NCBI RefSeq assembly: GCF_947496995.1
Contig: NZ_CANMFD010000001.1
Coordinates: 1,298,692-1,362,691 of the forward strand
Length of the DNA stretch: 64,000 nucleotides
Direction: 5' to 3'
Source of the DNA: an uncultured Roseibium sp.
GTDB taxonomy: Bacteria > Pseudomonadota > Alphaproteobacteria > Rhizobiales > Stappiaceae
In this document: positions 8,373 through 15,607 of the stretch, one piece after another
Numbering within the stretch: the first letter of the stretch is position 1
How the letters are laid out: each line of letters begins with the position of its first letter
Position numbers and translations under genes: made by a program
The notes under the pieces: model-generated
What the model was told of the DNA's origin: nothing
What the model saw: only the letters and a program-made list of their open reading frames with translations
Databases searched by the model: none

Positions 8373-8384
8373 CGGTTCGAACCG
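8373..8384. promoter_or_regulatory. Perfect 12-bp palindrome between dxs and the MFS gene
   Basis: CGGTTCGAACCG lies 36 bp upstream of the MFS start codon, flanked by GCG and CGC, making an imperfect 20-bp dyad. The position suits an operator for the transporter gene. No cognate regulator is recognised. Confidence 0.35.
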
Positions 8385-8522
8385 ACGCGTGTTGTTCTTG
8401 AGATCAGCATTTTCAGGTCTGACAGCAGGTGTCAATCAGGTTCTGGGTACGCTCCCCCGCGCAAGCCCGCAAAGGACGCTTCTGTTACCGTTTGTGCCGG
8501 TTTATCGCCTCATTCGAAGCCC

Positions 8523-10442
8523 TCAGGCCCTCTGTGGCGCACTCAGGGTTTGAGATCCAAGCGCGGTGAAGACGGTTTTCAGGATGCCGTCGCAATCGAG
8601 GCCGGCCTTGGCATACATGGTGTCCGGCTTGTCGTGATCGAGATAGGTATCCGGCAGGGCCAGCGTGCGGATCTTCAGGCCGTTGTCGAGCAGACCTTCT
8701 TCCGCGAGCCTGGTCAGCACATGGCTGCCGAAGCCGCCCGGGGCGCCTTCCTCGATGGTCACGAGCACCTCGTGCGAGCGGGCCAGACGGCGGATGAGGT
8801 CCATGTCCAGCGGTTTGGCGAAACGGGCATCGGCCACGGTCGTCGACAGGCCGGCGGCGTCCAGTTCGTCGGCTGCCTTCAGGCATTCGGCCATGCGGCC
8901 GCCGAAACTGAGCAGGGCGACTTTCGTGCCTTCCCTGCGGATAACACCCTTGCCGATTTCCAGCACGCTGCCACGCTCCGGCATTTCCAGGCCTACGCCC
9001 TCGCCGCGCGGATAGCGGAAGGAAATTGGTCCCTCGTCATAGGCGACGGCTGTTGCCACCATATGCCGGAGCTCCACCTCGTCGGCAGCTGCCATCACTA
9101 CGAAACCGGGCAGGCAGGACAGGAAGGCGGTGTCGAAGGCACCCGCATGGGTCGGCCCGTCGGCGCCCACAAGACCGGCACGGTCTATCGGGAAGCGCAC
9201 GGGCAACCCCTGGATCGCCACGTCATGGATGACCTGATCGTAAGCCCGCTGCAGGAAGGTGGAGTAAATGGTGGCGAAAGGCTTGAAACCTTCACTGGCA
9301 AGACCGGCGGCGAAGGTCACCGCATGCTGTTCGGCAATGCCGACATCGTATGTGCGCTCCGGAAAGGCCTCACCGAAGAGGTTCAGGCCGGTTCCGTCCG
9401 GCATGGCCGCGGTGATCGCCACGACCTTGTCGTCCGTTTCCGCTTCCTTGATCAACGACGTTGCGAACACATTGGTGTAGCTGGGCGCATTGGCCTTCGG
9501 TTTGGCTTGCTTGCCGGTCACCACGTCGAACTTGGCAACGCCGTGATACTTGTCGCGGGCGCCTTCCGCCGGAGCGTAGCCCTTGCCTTTCTGGGTGACC
9601 GCATGGATCAGGACGGGTCCCTGGTGGGTATCGCGGACATTCTTCAGCACCGGAAGCAGATGTTCCAGGTTATGGCCGTCCACCGGTCCGACATAATAGA
9701 AGCCGAGCTCCTCGAACAAGGTGCCGCCGGTCCAGAAGCCGCGGGCATATTCCTCCGCCCGGGCGGCTTTTTCGAACAGTGGCTTGGGCAGGTTCTTGAC
9801 GATATTCTTCGCGGCTCCGCGCAGGGACTGGTACGTCGGGCCCGACACCAGCTTCGCCAGATACGCGGACATTGCCCCGACGGGCGGCGCGATGGACATG
9901 TCATTGTCGTTCAGGATGACGATCAGCCGTGAACCGAGATGACCGGCATTGTTCATCGCCTCATAGGCCATGCCCGCGGACATCGCGCCATCGCCGATGA
10001 CCGCAATCACGTTGTTGTCGCCACCCTTGAGGTCGCGGGCCGCGGCCATTCCCAGGCCGGCCGAGATCGAGGTGGAGGAATGCGCCGCACCGAAGGGGTC
10101 GTAGACGCTTTCGGCGCGCTTCGTGAAGCCCGACAGGCCATCACCCTGGCGCAGGGTGCGGATGCGGTCACGGCGCTCCGTGAGGATCTTGTGCGGATAG
10201 CATTGATGGCCGACATCCCAGATGATCCTGTCATCGGGGGTATTGAACACATAATGCAGGGCAACGGTCAGCTCCACGACACCAAGCCCGGCCCCCAGAT
10301 GGCCACCGGTGATCGAAACGGCGTCAATTGTCTCGGTGCGCAACTCGTCGGCAAGCTGTTGGAGATCGGCTTCCTCGAACCCGCGCAGATCCGCGGGCGA
10401 GGCCACCTTGTCGAGAAAAGGCGTATGGGGTTTGGAAGTCAC
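8523..10442 (-). CDS. dxs: 1-deoxy-D-xylulose-5-phosphate synthase
   Basis: DXS condenses pyruvate and glyceraldehyde 3-phosphate to start the non-mevalonate isoprenoid pathway, using thiamine diphosphate. The 639-residue product (GTG start, GGAG 11 bases upstream) matches the usual alphaproteobacterial length. It contains [14 protein letters not shown], the ThDP/Mg site [18 protein letters not shown] with NDNDMSI, the pyrimidine-binding [26 protein letters not shown] and the C-terminal transketolase domain ([12 protein letters not shown]). In-frame ATGs at 10484 and 10517 would add 14-25 residues but lack a ribosome binding site. The upstream spacer holds a candidate small RNA on the opposite strand. 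Confidence 0.97.
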   Translation of the reverse strand: MTSKPHTPFLDKVASPADLRGFEEADLQQLADELRTETIDAVSITGGHLGAGLGVVELTVALHYVFNTPDDRIIWDVGHQCYPHKILTERRDRIRTLRQGDGLSGFTKRAESVYDPFGAAHSSTSISAGLGMAAARDLKGGDNNVIAVIGDGAMSAGMAYEAMNNAGHLGSRLIVILNDNDMSIAPPVGAMSAYLAKLVSGPTYQSLRGAAKNIVKNLPKPLFEKAARAEEYARGFWTGGTLFEELGFYYVGPVDGHNLEHLLPVLKNVRDTHQGPVLIHAVTQKGKGYAPAEGARDKYHGVAKFDVVTGKQAKPKANAPSYTNVFATSLIKEAETDDKVVAITAAMPDGTGLNLFGEAFPERTYDVGIAEQHAVTFAAGLASEGFKPFATIYSTFLQRAYDQVIHDVAIQGLPVRFPIDRAGLVGADGPTHAGAFDTAFLSCLPGFVVMAAADEVELRHMVATAVAYDEGPISFRYPRGEGVGLEMPERGSVLEIGKGVIRREGTKVALLSFGGRMAECLKAADELDAAGLSTTVADARFAKPLDMDLIRRLARSHEVLVTIEEGAPGGFGSHVLTRLAEEGLLDNGLKIRTLALPDTYLDHDKPDTMYAKAGLDCDGILKTVFTALGSQTLSAPQRA

Positions 10443-10634
10443 TCTGTCGACGGCTCCGGGAGTTGCAACATGGCGGGCAGGCATACACCAACCCGATATA
10501 GGGCGCAAATTCGGCAAATGGAATGCGCCATAACGCCATTGTCTGTGAAGGGACAGGTGCTGAAGTCGGGAGTCAGCTCACGGAAAGGTTGTAAAATTAG
10601 GGGTTGAGCTTGTGGATTTTACGTAACTTCAGCC

Positions 10635-10768
10635 GAAAATCCGTCCAGTCACCCTTTTGGGTGATGCATCTCCTACTGATCTGTCTTAATGCACTATTCG
10701 TGGTCGATGGGGCCACGTGCACAGTGATCAACTAGGGGTCGTATTTATGCGGCCCCGTTTTTTTTTAG
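10635..10768 (+). ncRNA. Candidate small RNA with strong intrinsic terminator
   Basis: The stretch between dxs and the LuxR-type gene encodes no credible protein but folds as a typical small RNA. A first hairpin is TCACCC-tttt-GGGTGA (about 10650-10665). A single-stranded CU-rich stretch with ATCTCCTACTG follows, resembling an anti-Shine-Dalgarno seed. A second short hairpin is CGTGG/CCACG (about 10700-10716). It closes with GGGGTCG-tatttatg-CGGCCCC and nine T residues (about 10735-10766). The 5' end is a guess because I see no convincing promoter. I cannot assign it to a named alphaproteobacterial family. Confidence 0.5.
10734..10766 (+). terminator. Intrinsic terminator of the candidate sRNA
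   Basis: A 7-bp GC stem (GGGGTCG with CGGCCCC, one T-G wobble) with an 8-base loop is followed by gTTTTTTTTT. It points away from dxs on the plus strand, where no protein gene is present upstream, so it most simply ends an RNA gene. Confidence 0.8.
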
Positions 10769-10906
10769 CGCACGTCTCTGCGCATCGGAAAAAACGGCCG
10801 CTTGCCCGGAGCCAATCGACAACCTGCCGGAAATTCGATTGAAAAAGTCGGACGGAGGTATCGACCGGCCTTTCCGGGCCGCAGATCCTGTCCGTCACCG
10901 ATCGTA

Positions 10907-12100
10907 TCAGAAAAGACCCGCCAGTTTGTGAACCAGCCTTGCGAGCTGAAGCTGCGTGTGCACACCGGTTTTCTCGTAAATCCGCCGCATATGTGTCTTG
11001 GCCGTGTTGCGGGTGATGCCGAGATGCTCTGCCGTGGCATTCATTGAGCCGGTCATGGTCAGATATCTCGCCAGATGCGCTTCCGACAGAGACAGGTCGT
11101 AGTGGTCGTGGAGGATGCTTTCGACGTCCTCCGACAATTCAGCCGTTGCGGCGATGCGGATCAGAAAAAACGGCGACGCAACACCGTCAGAATTTGAAGG
11201 AGGCGGGGCGACGGTTTCAATGGAAATCCGCTTGAGTGTCCCATCCTGGTCCGTGAGGTAAATGGATCGCTCTTTCGGTGTTTCGCTGTCTGTCGTGCGC
11301 TGGTGATCTTCTGCGAGCGCCTGAAGACCGTTTTCGAAATCCTTGTTTTTGATCAGCAGCCTGAGGCTCGAGCCACCTGCCAGTCCCAATTGCTGAAGCA
11401 TCTCCAGTGCCGTCGGGGTCTGTACCAGGATATCGCGATCGGCATTTATGAGGACCGCGGGACTTCCGAGCGCAGACAAGAGCATGCGGTGGATCTGAAT
11501 GAAGGACCGCTCCTGTTCAAGCCGCAGATAGGTGTGCAGGCCGGGAGCGAGCGCCCTGACGATCGTTCCGAAGGTTTCACTCGCAACGGCGCTGTCTATT
11601 GTGTCCGGCGTATGAGCGGTGAACAGGCAGGCGAACAATATCGTTGATTTTTCGGTTCGCCGGAGAGGCGAAACAAGTCCCGGAGCGCCGGACAGCAGTC
11701 TGATCTGATGCTGCTCCGGTCCACCCGGGGCGGCTCCGGACAGGTCCGGGCTGTCGCCAAGCAACGCATCGGGTGGCGGACTGCAGCCGTTGGTTCGTTT
11801 GTCGATCGAGGTTTTGCAATAGGGGTGGAACAGGGAGGCTTCGGCGATCAGAAACTGCAGCGCGGTGCGACTGCTCGACATCCGGATGTTCTGAAAGACA
11901 TCACCGAGTTGCCGGGCCTGACGGTCGCCGCCGAATTTCGGCGTCGGAGCGCCATTCTGGTCAAATTCCGCCAGAAATGATCTGCAGTTAAGCTGTTCCT
12001 CGATAAGCTCGAGAATGGCATGCCAACCTTGAAGTTGCGCGGAGCATTCAAGCACGCGCATAAGTAGTTTTGCTTCATCTGATTTACTGAGTTCGGGCAT
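10907..12100 (-). CDS. LuxR-family transcriptional regulator with PAS-like sensory region
   Basis: The 397-residue protein ends in a LuxR-type helix-turn-helix: LSLSEAHLARYLTMTGSMNA, then TAEHLGITRNTAKTHMRRIY and EKTGVHTQLQLARLV. The recognition helix falls near residue 365. The N-terminal 300 residues lack a receiver domain or autoinducer-binding signature. The middle segment (ALGSPAVLINADRDILVQT onward) resembles a PAS fold and may sense a ligand. It stands alone between the candidate sRNA and xseB. A perfect 9+4+9 inverted repeat lies 42 bp upstream of its start, suggesting autoregulation. Its coding sequence looks less GC-biased than the flanking housekeeping genes. Target genes unknown. 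Confidence 0.88.
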   Translation of the reverse strand: MPELSKSDEAKLLMRVLECSAQLQGWHAILELIEEQLNCRSFLAEFDQNGAPTPKFGGDRQARQLGDVFQNIRMSSSRTALQFLIAEASLFHPYCKTSIDKRTNGCSPPPDALLGDSPDLSGAAPGGPEQHQIRLLSGAPGLVSPLRRTEKSTILFACLFTAHTPDTIDSAVASETFGTIVRALAPGLHTYLRLEQERSFIQIHRMLLSALGSPAVLINADRDILVQTPTALEMLQQLGLAGGSSLRLLIKNKDFENGLQALAEDHQRTTDSETPKERSIYLTDQDGTLKRISIETVAPPPSNSDGVASPFFLIRIAATAELSEDVESILHDHYDLSLSEAHLARYLTMTGSMNATAEHLGITRNTAKTHMRRIYEKTGVHTQLQLARLVHKLAGLF

Positions 12101-12141
12101 TGAAATACTTTATCTACTAATGATTACATTTGAACTCCGTA

Positions 12142-12163
12142 ATTGTTAAATATTTTTAACAAT
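12142..12163. promoter_or_regulatory. Perfect inverted repeat upstream of the LuxR-type gene
   Basis: ATTGTTAAA-TATT-TTTAACAAT is a flawless 9+4+9 dyad 42 bp upstream of the regulator's start codon. An AT-rich dyad at this distance fits an operator overlapping the promoter. It could also be a minus-strand hairpin leader, but no T-run follows. Confidence 0.5.
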
Positions 12164-12261
12164 GATCAAGATTGAGTGCAATGGAAATAATACCTGAAAG
12201 CTGTCCGAATATAATGGATTGCTCCGCGATCAAGTGAATTAAATCAACGGGCTTTGTTTAA

Positions 12262-12274
12262 ACCATCTGATGGT
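12262..12274. promoter_or_regulatory. Short dyad ACCATC-t-GATGGT
   Basis: A perfect 6+1+6 inverted repeat in the spacer between xseB and the LuxR-type gene. It is a second possible operator in the same region; its sequence is unrelated to the dyad at 12142-12163. Confidence 0.3.
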
Positions 12275-12408
12275 CAAGTGTCAGACATCAATACAACCGT
12301 GTGAAAACTGTTGGAAGCAGCATCAGCCAGGAACGCGAGGTATGGGCTCGAGCGTGCTTCTATAACTCGGGGAGACATACGCACCGGTGAAGACGGCCGC
12401 CGTGGGAC

Positions 12409-12657
12409 CTACTGAGGATCCAGGGCGCCGGTTCCGCTTGCTTCGCCGTTTTGACCGAGCTGGATTTTTTCCACCTTCGCTTCGGCGGATTTCAGCAGTG
12501 TATCGCAGTGCTTGCGCAGGGAGTCACCGCGTTCGTACATCTCGATGCTTTTCTCGAGCGGCACGTTGCCTTGCTCAAGCTCGCGCACGATGGTTTCCAG
12601 CTGCTTGAGCGCCTCCTCGAAGGAAAGGCCGGAAATGTCTTTGGCTGCATCGCTCAT
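12409..12657 (-). CDS. xseB: Exodeoxyribonuclease VII small subunit
   Basis: The 82-residue protein is the small subunit of exonuclease VII, which degrades single-stranded DNA with the XseA subunit encoded elsewhere. It shows the family core [40 protein letters not shown] and a C-terminal helix [11 protein letters not shown]. Length is normal. In many rhizobia xseB sits between a histone-deacetylase-like gene and dxs. That order is kept here, but 1.97 kb containing the LuxR gene and the sRNA candidate intervene before dxs. It lies 142 bp downstream of the HDAC-like gene on the same strand. Confidence 0.95.
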   Translation of the reverse strand: MSDAAKDISGLSFEEALKQLETIVRELEQGNVPLEKSIEMYERGDSLRKHCDTLLKSAEAKVEKIQLGQNGEASGTGALDPQ

Positions 12658-12799
12658 CGCTGCGGTCCCCGGTATTGATGTCTGGATGTCGGTTCGTCTT
12701 CAGGGCAAACTTGCGGTCCGAAGGGCCGAGGTCAAGGTCTGATTTCAAATTCGGCCCGGTGGTCCCCGTGGTTTTGCTTCCCGGTCCGGCTGGTGCCGC

Positions 12800-13732
12800 T
12801 CAGCCCGTCATCAGGGTCATGACATGGGCGGCGACCGAGCGGGCAAGCCCTTCCAGATCATATCCGCCTTCCAGCAGGGAGACGACGCGGCCGTCGCTGT
12901 GCCTGTCTGCGACATCCATGAGTGCTCGGGTCGCCCACCCGAAATCGGCCTCCACCAGATTGAGCCCGCCCAGCGGGTCGCGTGCGTGGGCATCGAAGCC
13001 CGCGGAAATGATGACGAGTTCCGGAGCATAATTCTCTAGGCGAGGCAGGATGACGGCTTCGAAAGCTTCCCTGAAAACGGCGCCGTCATCCCCCGCGGCG
13101 AGCGGCACGTTGACCATCGTATTGGCGTCGCCGCATTCCGACGCAGCGCCCGAGCCCGGATAAAGCGGCATCTGGTGCGTCGAGCAATACATCACCTCGG
13201 GATCGTTCCAGAAAATATCCTGGGTCCCATTGCCGTGGTGAACGTCGAAATCGACGATGGCGACCCGCCCGATCCCATGGACTGCCTGGGCATGTCTGGC
13301 GGCAACGGCGGCGTTGTTGAAGAAGCAGAACCCCATTGTCCTGTCTTTTTCGGCGTGGTGCCCCGGAGGCCGGGATGCGGAAAAGGCGTTGTTGACCTTT
13401 TTGGCCAGGACTTCGTCCACGGCCAGACAGGCGCCGCCTGTCCCTCTCAACACGGCTTCCCAGGTTCCCGGCGACATGGTGGTGTCGGCATCGACCCTGG
13501 TCGTGCCTTCTTCCTTGGGCGCCAGCCTGTGAAGCTGGTCGATATAGCTCATCGGATGCGCCCGGGCGATGTCTTCCAGCGCACCGACGGGAGCCAGGTC
13601 CCGCTCCAGCGCCTGGAACCTCTCGTGCTCCAGTATCCGGTCAATGGCACGTATCCTGTCCGGGCGTTCCGGATGGCCGACCGGAGTCAGGTGATCGAGA
13701 TACGACGGGTGGTGGAGAAGAAGAGTGGACAC
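12800..13732 (-). CDS. Histone deacetylase / AcuC-AphA family zinc hydrolase
   Basis: The 310-residue protein is a full-length arginase/deacetylase-fold enzyme. Catalytic features are SRPPGHHAEKD (tandem His), GFCFFNNAAVAA, and the zinc ligands in VDFDVHHGNGTQDIF (Asp and His) and SAGFDAHARDPLGG (Asp). Bacterial members hydrolyse acetyl-lysine, acetylpolyamines or related amides; the true substrate cannot be read from sequence. The start MSTLLLHHPSYLDH matches family N-termini. A minus-strand terminator lies 134 bp upstream of the start, so this gene probably begins a new transcript that continues into xseB. Confidence 0.93.
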   Translation of the reverse strand: MSTLLLHHPSYLDHLTPVGHPERPDRIRAIDRILEHERFQALERDLAPVGALEDIARAHPMSYIDQLHRLAPKEEGTTRVDADTTMSPGTWEAVLRGTGGACLAVDEVLAKKVNNAFSASRPPGHHAEKDRTMGFCFFNNAAVAARHAQAVHGIGRVAIVDFDVHHGNGTQDIFWNDPEVMYCSTHQMPLYPGSGAASECGDANTMVNVPLAAGDDGAVFREAFEAVILPRLENYAPELVIISAGFDAHARDPLGGLNLVEADFGWATRALMDVADRHSDGRVVSLLEGGYDLEGLARSVAAHVMTLMTG

Positions 13733-13865
13733 TGAGAGCGTTTCCGGACGGCTTTGTTATGGGGATGACCTGCGTCATGGACCAGGGCCATCAGAGCGCT
13801 CGCCGGTGCTTCTGTCAATTGACGAAGGGGAGTAGCCGGAAAAGGTCGGATATAAGCGGCAGGAC

Positions 13866-13895
13866 AAAAAGAGGGCCGGCAAATCTGGCCGGCCC
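13866..13895 (-). terminator. Intrinsic terminator, minus strand
   Basis: GGGCCGGC and GCCGGCCC form an 8-bp stem with a 7-base loop. On the minus strand it is followed by TCTTTTTG. It lies about 400 bp beyond the end of the TsaC/Sua5 gene and 134 bp before the HDAC-like gene, so what it terminates is unclear. Confidence 0.7.
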
Positions 13896-14219
13896 GTTTA
13901 AAGGTGCGAGCACCGCAATGCCCGAGGGGAGGTCCGCTGCATCTCAAATCCAGATACAGACTACGTGATTCCGGTAAGCTTTGGCGAGCTTTTAACCGTT
14001 ATTCATTTGGAAATTGGTGTAGAAATCACGAAATTCGACGTTTCGTTATCAGCCGGCATCGACTGTTTTGCTTAGGGTTCTTGATGCGAGGTCAATGTCT
14101 GCTTGGCCTCTTCAAGGTGCGAAACTTGCTCAGGTCACTGAATAACTTAACGCGTTCGAAGTTGAGTTCGCAGAGCAAGTTTCCCGCTGGAGTTGCTGAT
14201 TTTTAAGGCTTTTCGGCAA

Positions 14220-14244
14220 GGTGGTAATTCGCGGGATTACCACC
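14220..14244. terminator. Hairpin downstream of the TsaC/Sua5 gene
   Basis: GGTGGTAAT and ATTACCACC form a perfect 9-bp stem with a 7-base loop, 50 bp after the TsaC/Sua5 stop. TGCTTTTCC follows on the plus strand; the minus strand has no clear U-tract. Termination in either direction is plausible. Confidence 0.5.
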
Positions 14245-14293
14245 TGCTTTTCCGGCGCGGCGGTGGTCTGGCGATCGCTCGGGCGGTGGCCGG

Positions 14294-15289
14294 TCAAACG
14301 CGCGGTGCTGCAGCCCGGCGCAAACGGTCGTTGATCGCCTCACCCAGCCCAAAGTTGGGGATAAACTGGACGCGGATGGTGCTTGCGCCGCTTGCATCGA
14401 GGGTCCGCATGGCCTGAAACAGATTGGCGGCTGCCTCCGTGAGGTCTCCCGAAGGGCTCAGATTGACCTCCGCCAGGGCCTCGGACGCCCTCGGAAGCGC
14501 ATCGGGCCCGAACGAAAGCAAGCCGTCCTCCGGGTGTGCTTCCTGGGCGTTCAGGACCATCGCCGCGTCAGGCGCGTAATGCGAGGACAGCATGCCCGGA
14601 GCTGCAGGTGCATCCGCCCGCATATCGGAAGACGCATTTTGAAGCGGATGTCCGAGAACGGTTTCGATGTCCTGCCGCGAAATGCCCCCGGGACGCAGCA
14701 GGCGTGCCGTGTCGTCGCCCAGGCCGACAATTGTGGATTCGATTCCGACAGCGCAGGGGCCTGCGTCGATCACCCAGCTCAGCGACGGGCCTAGATCCGC
14801 GATCACGTCATCGGCGGTCGTCGGGCTGATCCGTCCTGACCGGTTGGCGCTTGGAGCGGCCAGGGGCCGGCCGGTTTTTTCCGACAGGAAGCGCATTACC
14901 GGGCCGGCCGGAAGTCGCAGCGCGACTGTTCCAAGTCCGGCGGTGGCAAGATCGGATATCCGGCAGGTTTTGCTTTTGGGAACGACAAGGGTCAGCGGGC
15001 CCGGCCAGAACGCCTCGGCCAGCGCCAGGGCTCGCGCGTCGAAGACCCCATGTTCCATGGCGGCCTCAAGGGAGGCGACATGGGAAATCAGCGGATTGAA
15101 CTGTGGCCGCCCCTTGGCCTCGAAGATCCGGGCGCAGGCGGTCCCGCTGGTGGCGTCTGCCGCCAGACCGTAGACGGTTTCGGTCGGCACCGCGACCAGT
15201 TCGCCTGCGATCAGCGCTGCGCATGCGGCCTCCGCTTCGGGGGCTTCCTGCCAGTCCCGGGACTTCAAGTCGGGCGTCCAACGCTGCAT
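14294..15289 (-). CDS. Threonylcarbamoyl-AMP synthase (Sua5/YrdC/YciO)
   Basis: The enzyme makes threonylcarbamoyl-AMP from threonine, bicarbonate and ATP for the t6A37 modification of ANN-decoding tRNAs. The N-terminal YrdC domain shows GELVAVPTETVYGLAADAT, KGRPQFNPLISHV, FWPGPLTLVVP, VALRLPAGP and PSANRSGRISPT. A C-terminal Sua5 domain follows, with SSHYAPDAAMVL, so this is the long Sua5 type. I start at the ATG at 15289 because AAGAGA lies six bases before it, giving 331 residues; an ATG at 15304 and an upstream frame to 15340 are possible. It is divergent from the acyl-CoA dehydrogenase operon. Confidence 0.95.
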   Translation of the reverse strand: MQRWTPDLKSRDWQEAPEAEAACAALIAGELVAVPTETVYGLAADATSGTACARIFEAKGRPQFNPLISHVASLEAAMEHGVFDARALALAEAFWPGPLTLVVPKSKTCRISDLATAGLGTVALRLPAGPVMRFLSEKTGRPLAAPSANRSGRISPTTADDVIADLGPSLSWVIDAGPCAVGIESTIVGLGDDTARLLRPGGISRQDIETVLGHPLQNASSDMRADAPAAPGMLSSHYAPDAAMVLNAQEAHPEDGLLSFGPDALPRASEALAEVNLSPSGDLTEAAANLFQAMRTLDASGASTIRVQFIPNFGLGEAINDRLRRAAAPRV

Positions 15290-15357
15290 TGCCGGTCTCT
15301 TCATGACGGGTGCGTTCGTTTTCACCGAAAACCTGCGCACCTGCCGCTGCGATATGG

Positions 15358-15375
15358 GTTGACGTTTACGTCAAC
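15358..15375. promoter_or_regulatory. Perfect 18-bp dyad before the acyl-CoA catabolic operon
   Basis: GTTGACG-TTTA-CGTCAAC is a flawless 7+4+7 inverted repeat in the divergent spacer, 233 bp upstream of the acyl-CoA dehydrogenase. TTGACG can double as a -35 element. Dyads built on ACGT cores like this are typical of regulators of branched-chain and fatty acyl-CoA breakdown in proteobacteria; the assignment is inference. Confidence 0.55.
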
Positions 15376-15607
15376 AGGGCTACTGTCCTGTCAAACCACT
15401 GTCTCATGCGCCTTTTGCGGAGAACCACTGCCGCCGTCAAGCTTTGAGCAGTAAAACAGCGGGTTGCCAGCGGAGGAGAAGCTGGCGAGTGAATGGTCGA
15501 CCAGCCTGTCCTGGAAACGAAACGGGCTGAAAAGTCGATAGATTTTAGAGTGTTAGAACGCCCTGGTTGCCTTGAAGACAACACGGGGTGCACCTGGGAG
15601 GACCTGA

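Larger units (their letters stand above)
12101..12408. other. 308-bp AT-rich regulatory spacer between xseB and the LuxR gene
   Basis: I see no gene here. The stretch is markedly AT-rich near the LuxR start and carries the two dyads listed separately (12142-12163 and 12262-12274). It must hold the LuxR-gene promoter and perhaps the end of the HDAC-xseB transcript. Confidence 0.6.
13733..14293. other. 560-bp spacer without a recognisable protein gene
   Basis: No frame in this stretch has a ribosome binding site, plausible composition or family resemblance. It contains a minus-strand terminator (13866-13895), a short hairpin GGTGC-GA-GCACC at 13903-13914 and a larger hairpin at 14220-14244. 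The segment between the hairpins is relatively AT-rich. An unannotated RNA is possible. Confidence 0.5.

Noticed and set aside
13904-14206. 100-codon plus-strand frame in the spacer after the HDAC-like gene
   Set aside because: It has no ribosome binding site, the composition is Arg/Cys-rich without pattern, and no family is recognised.
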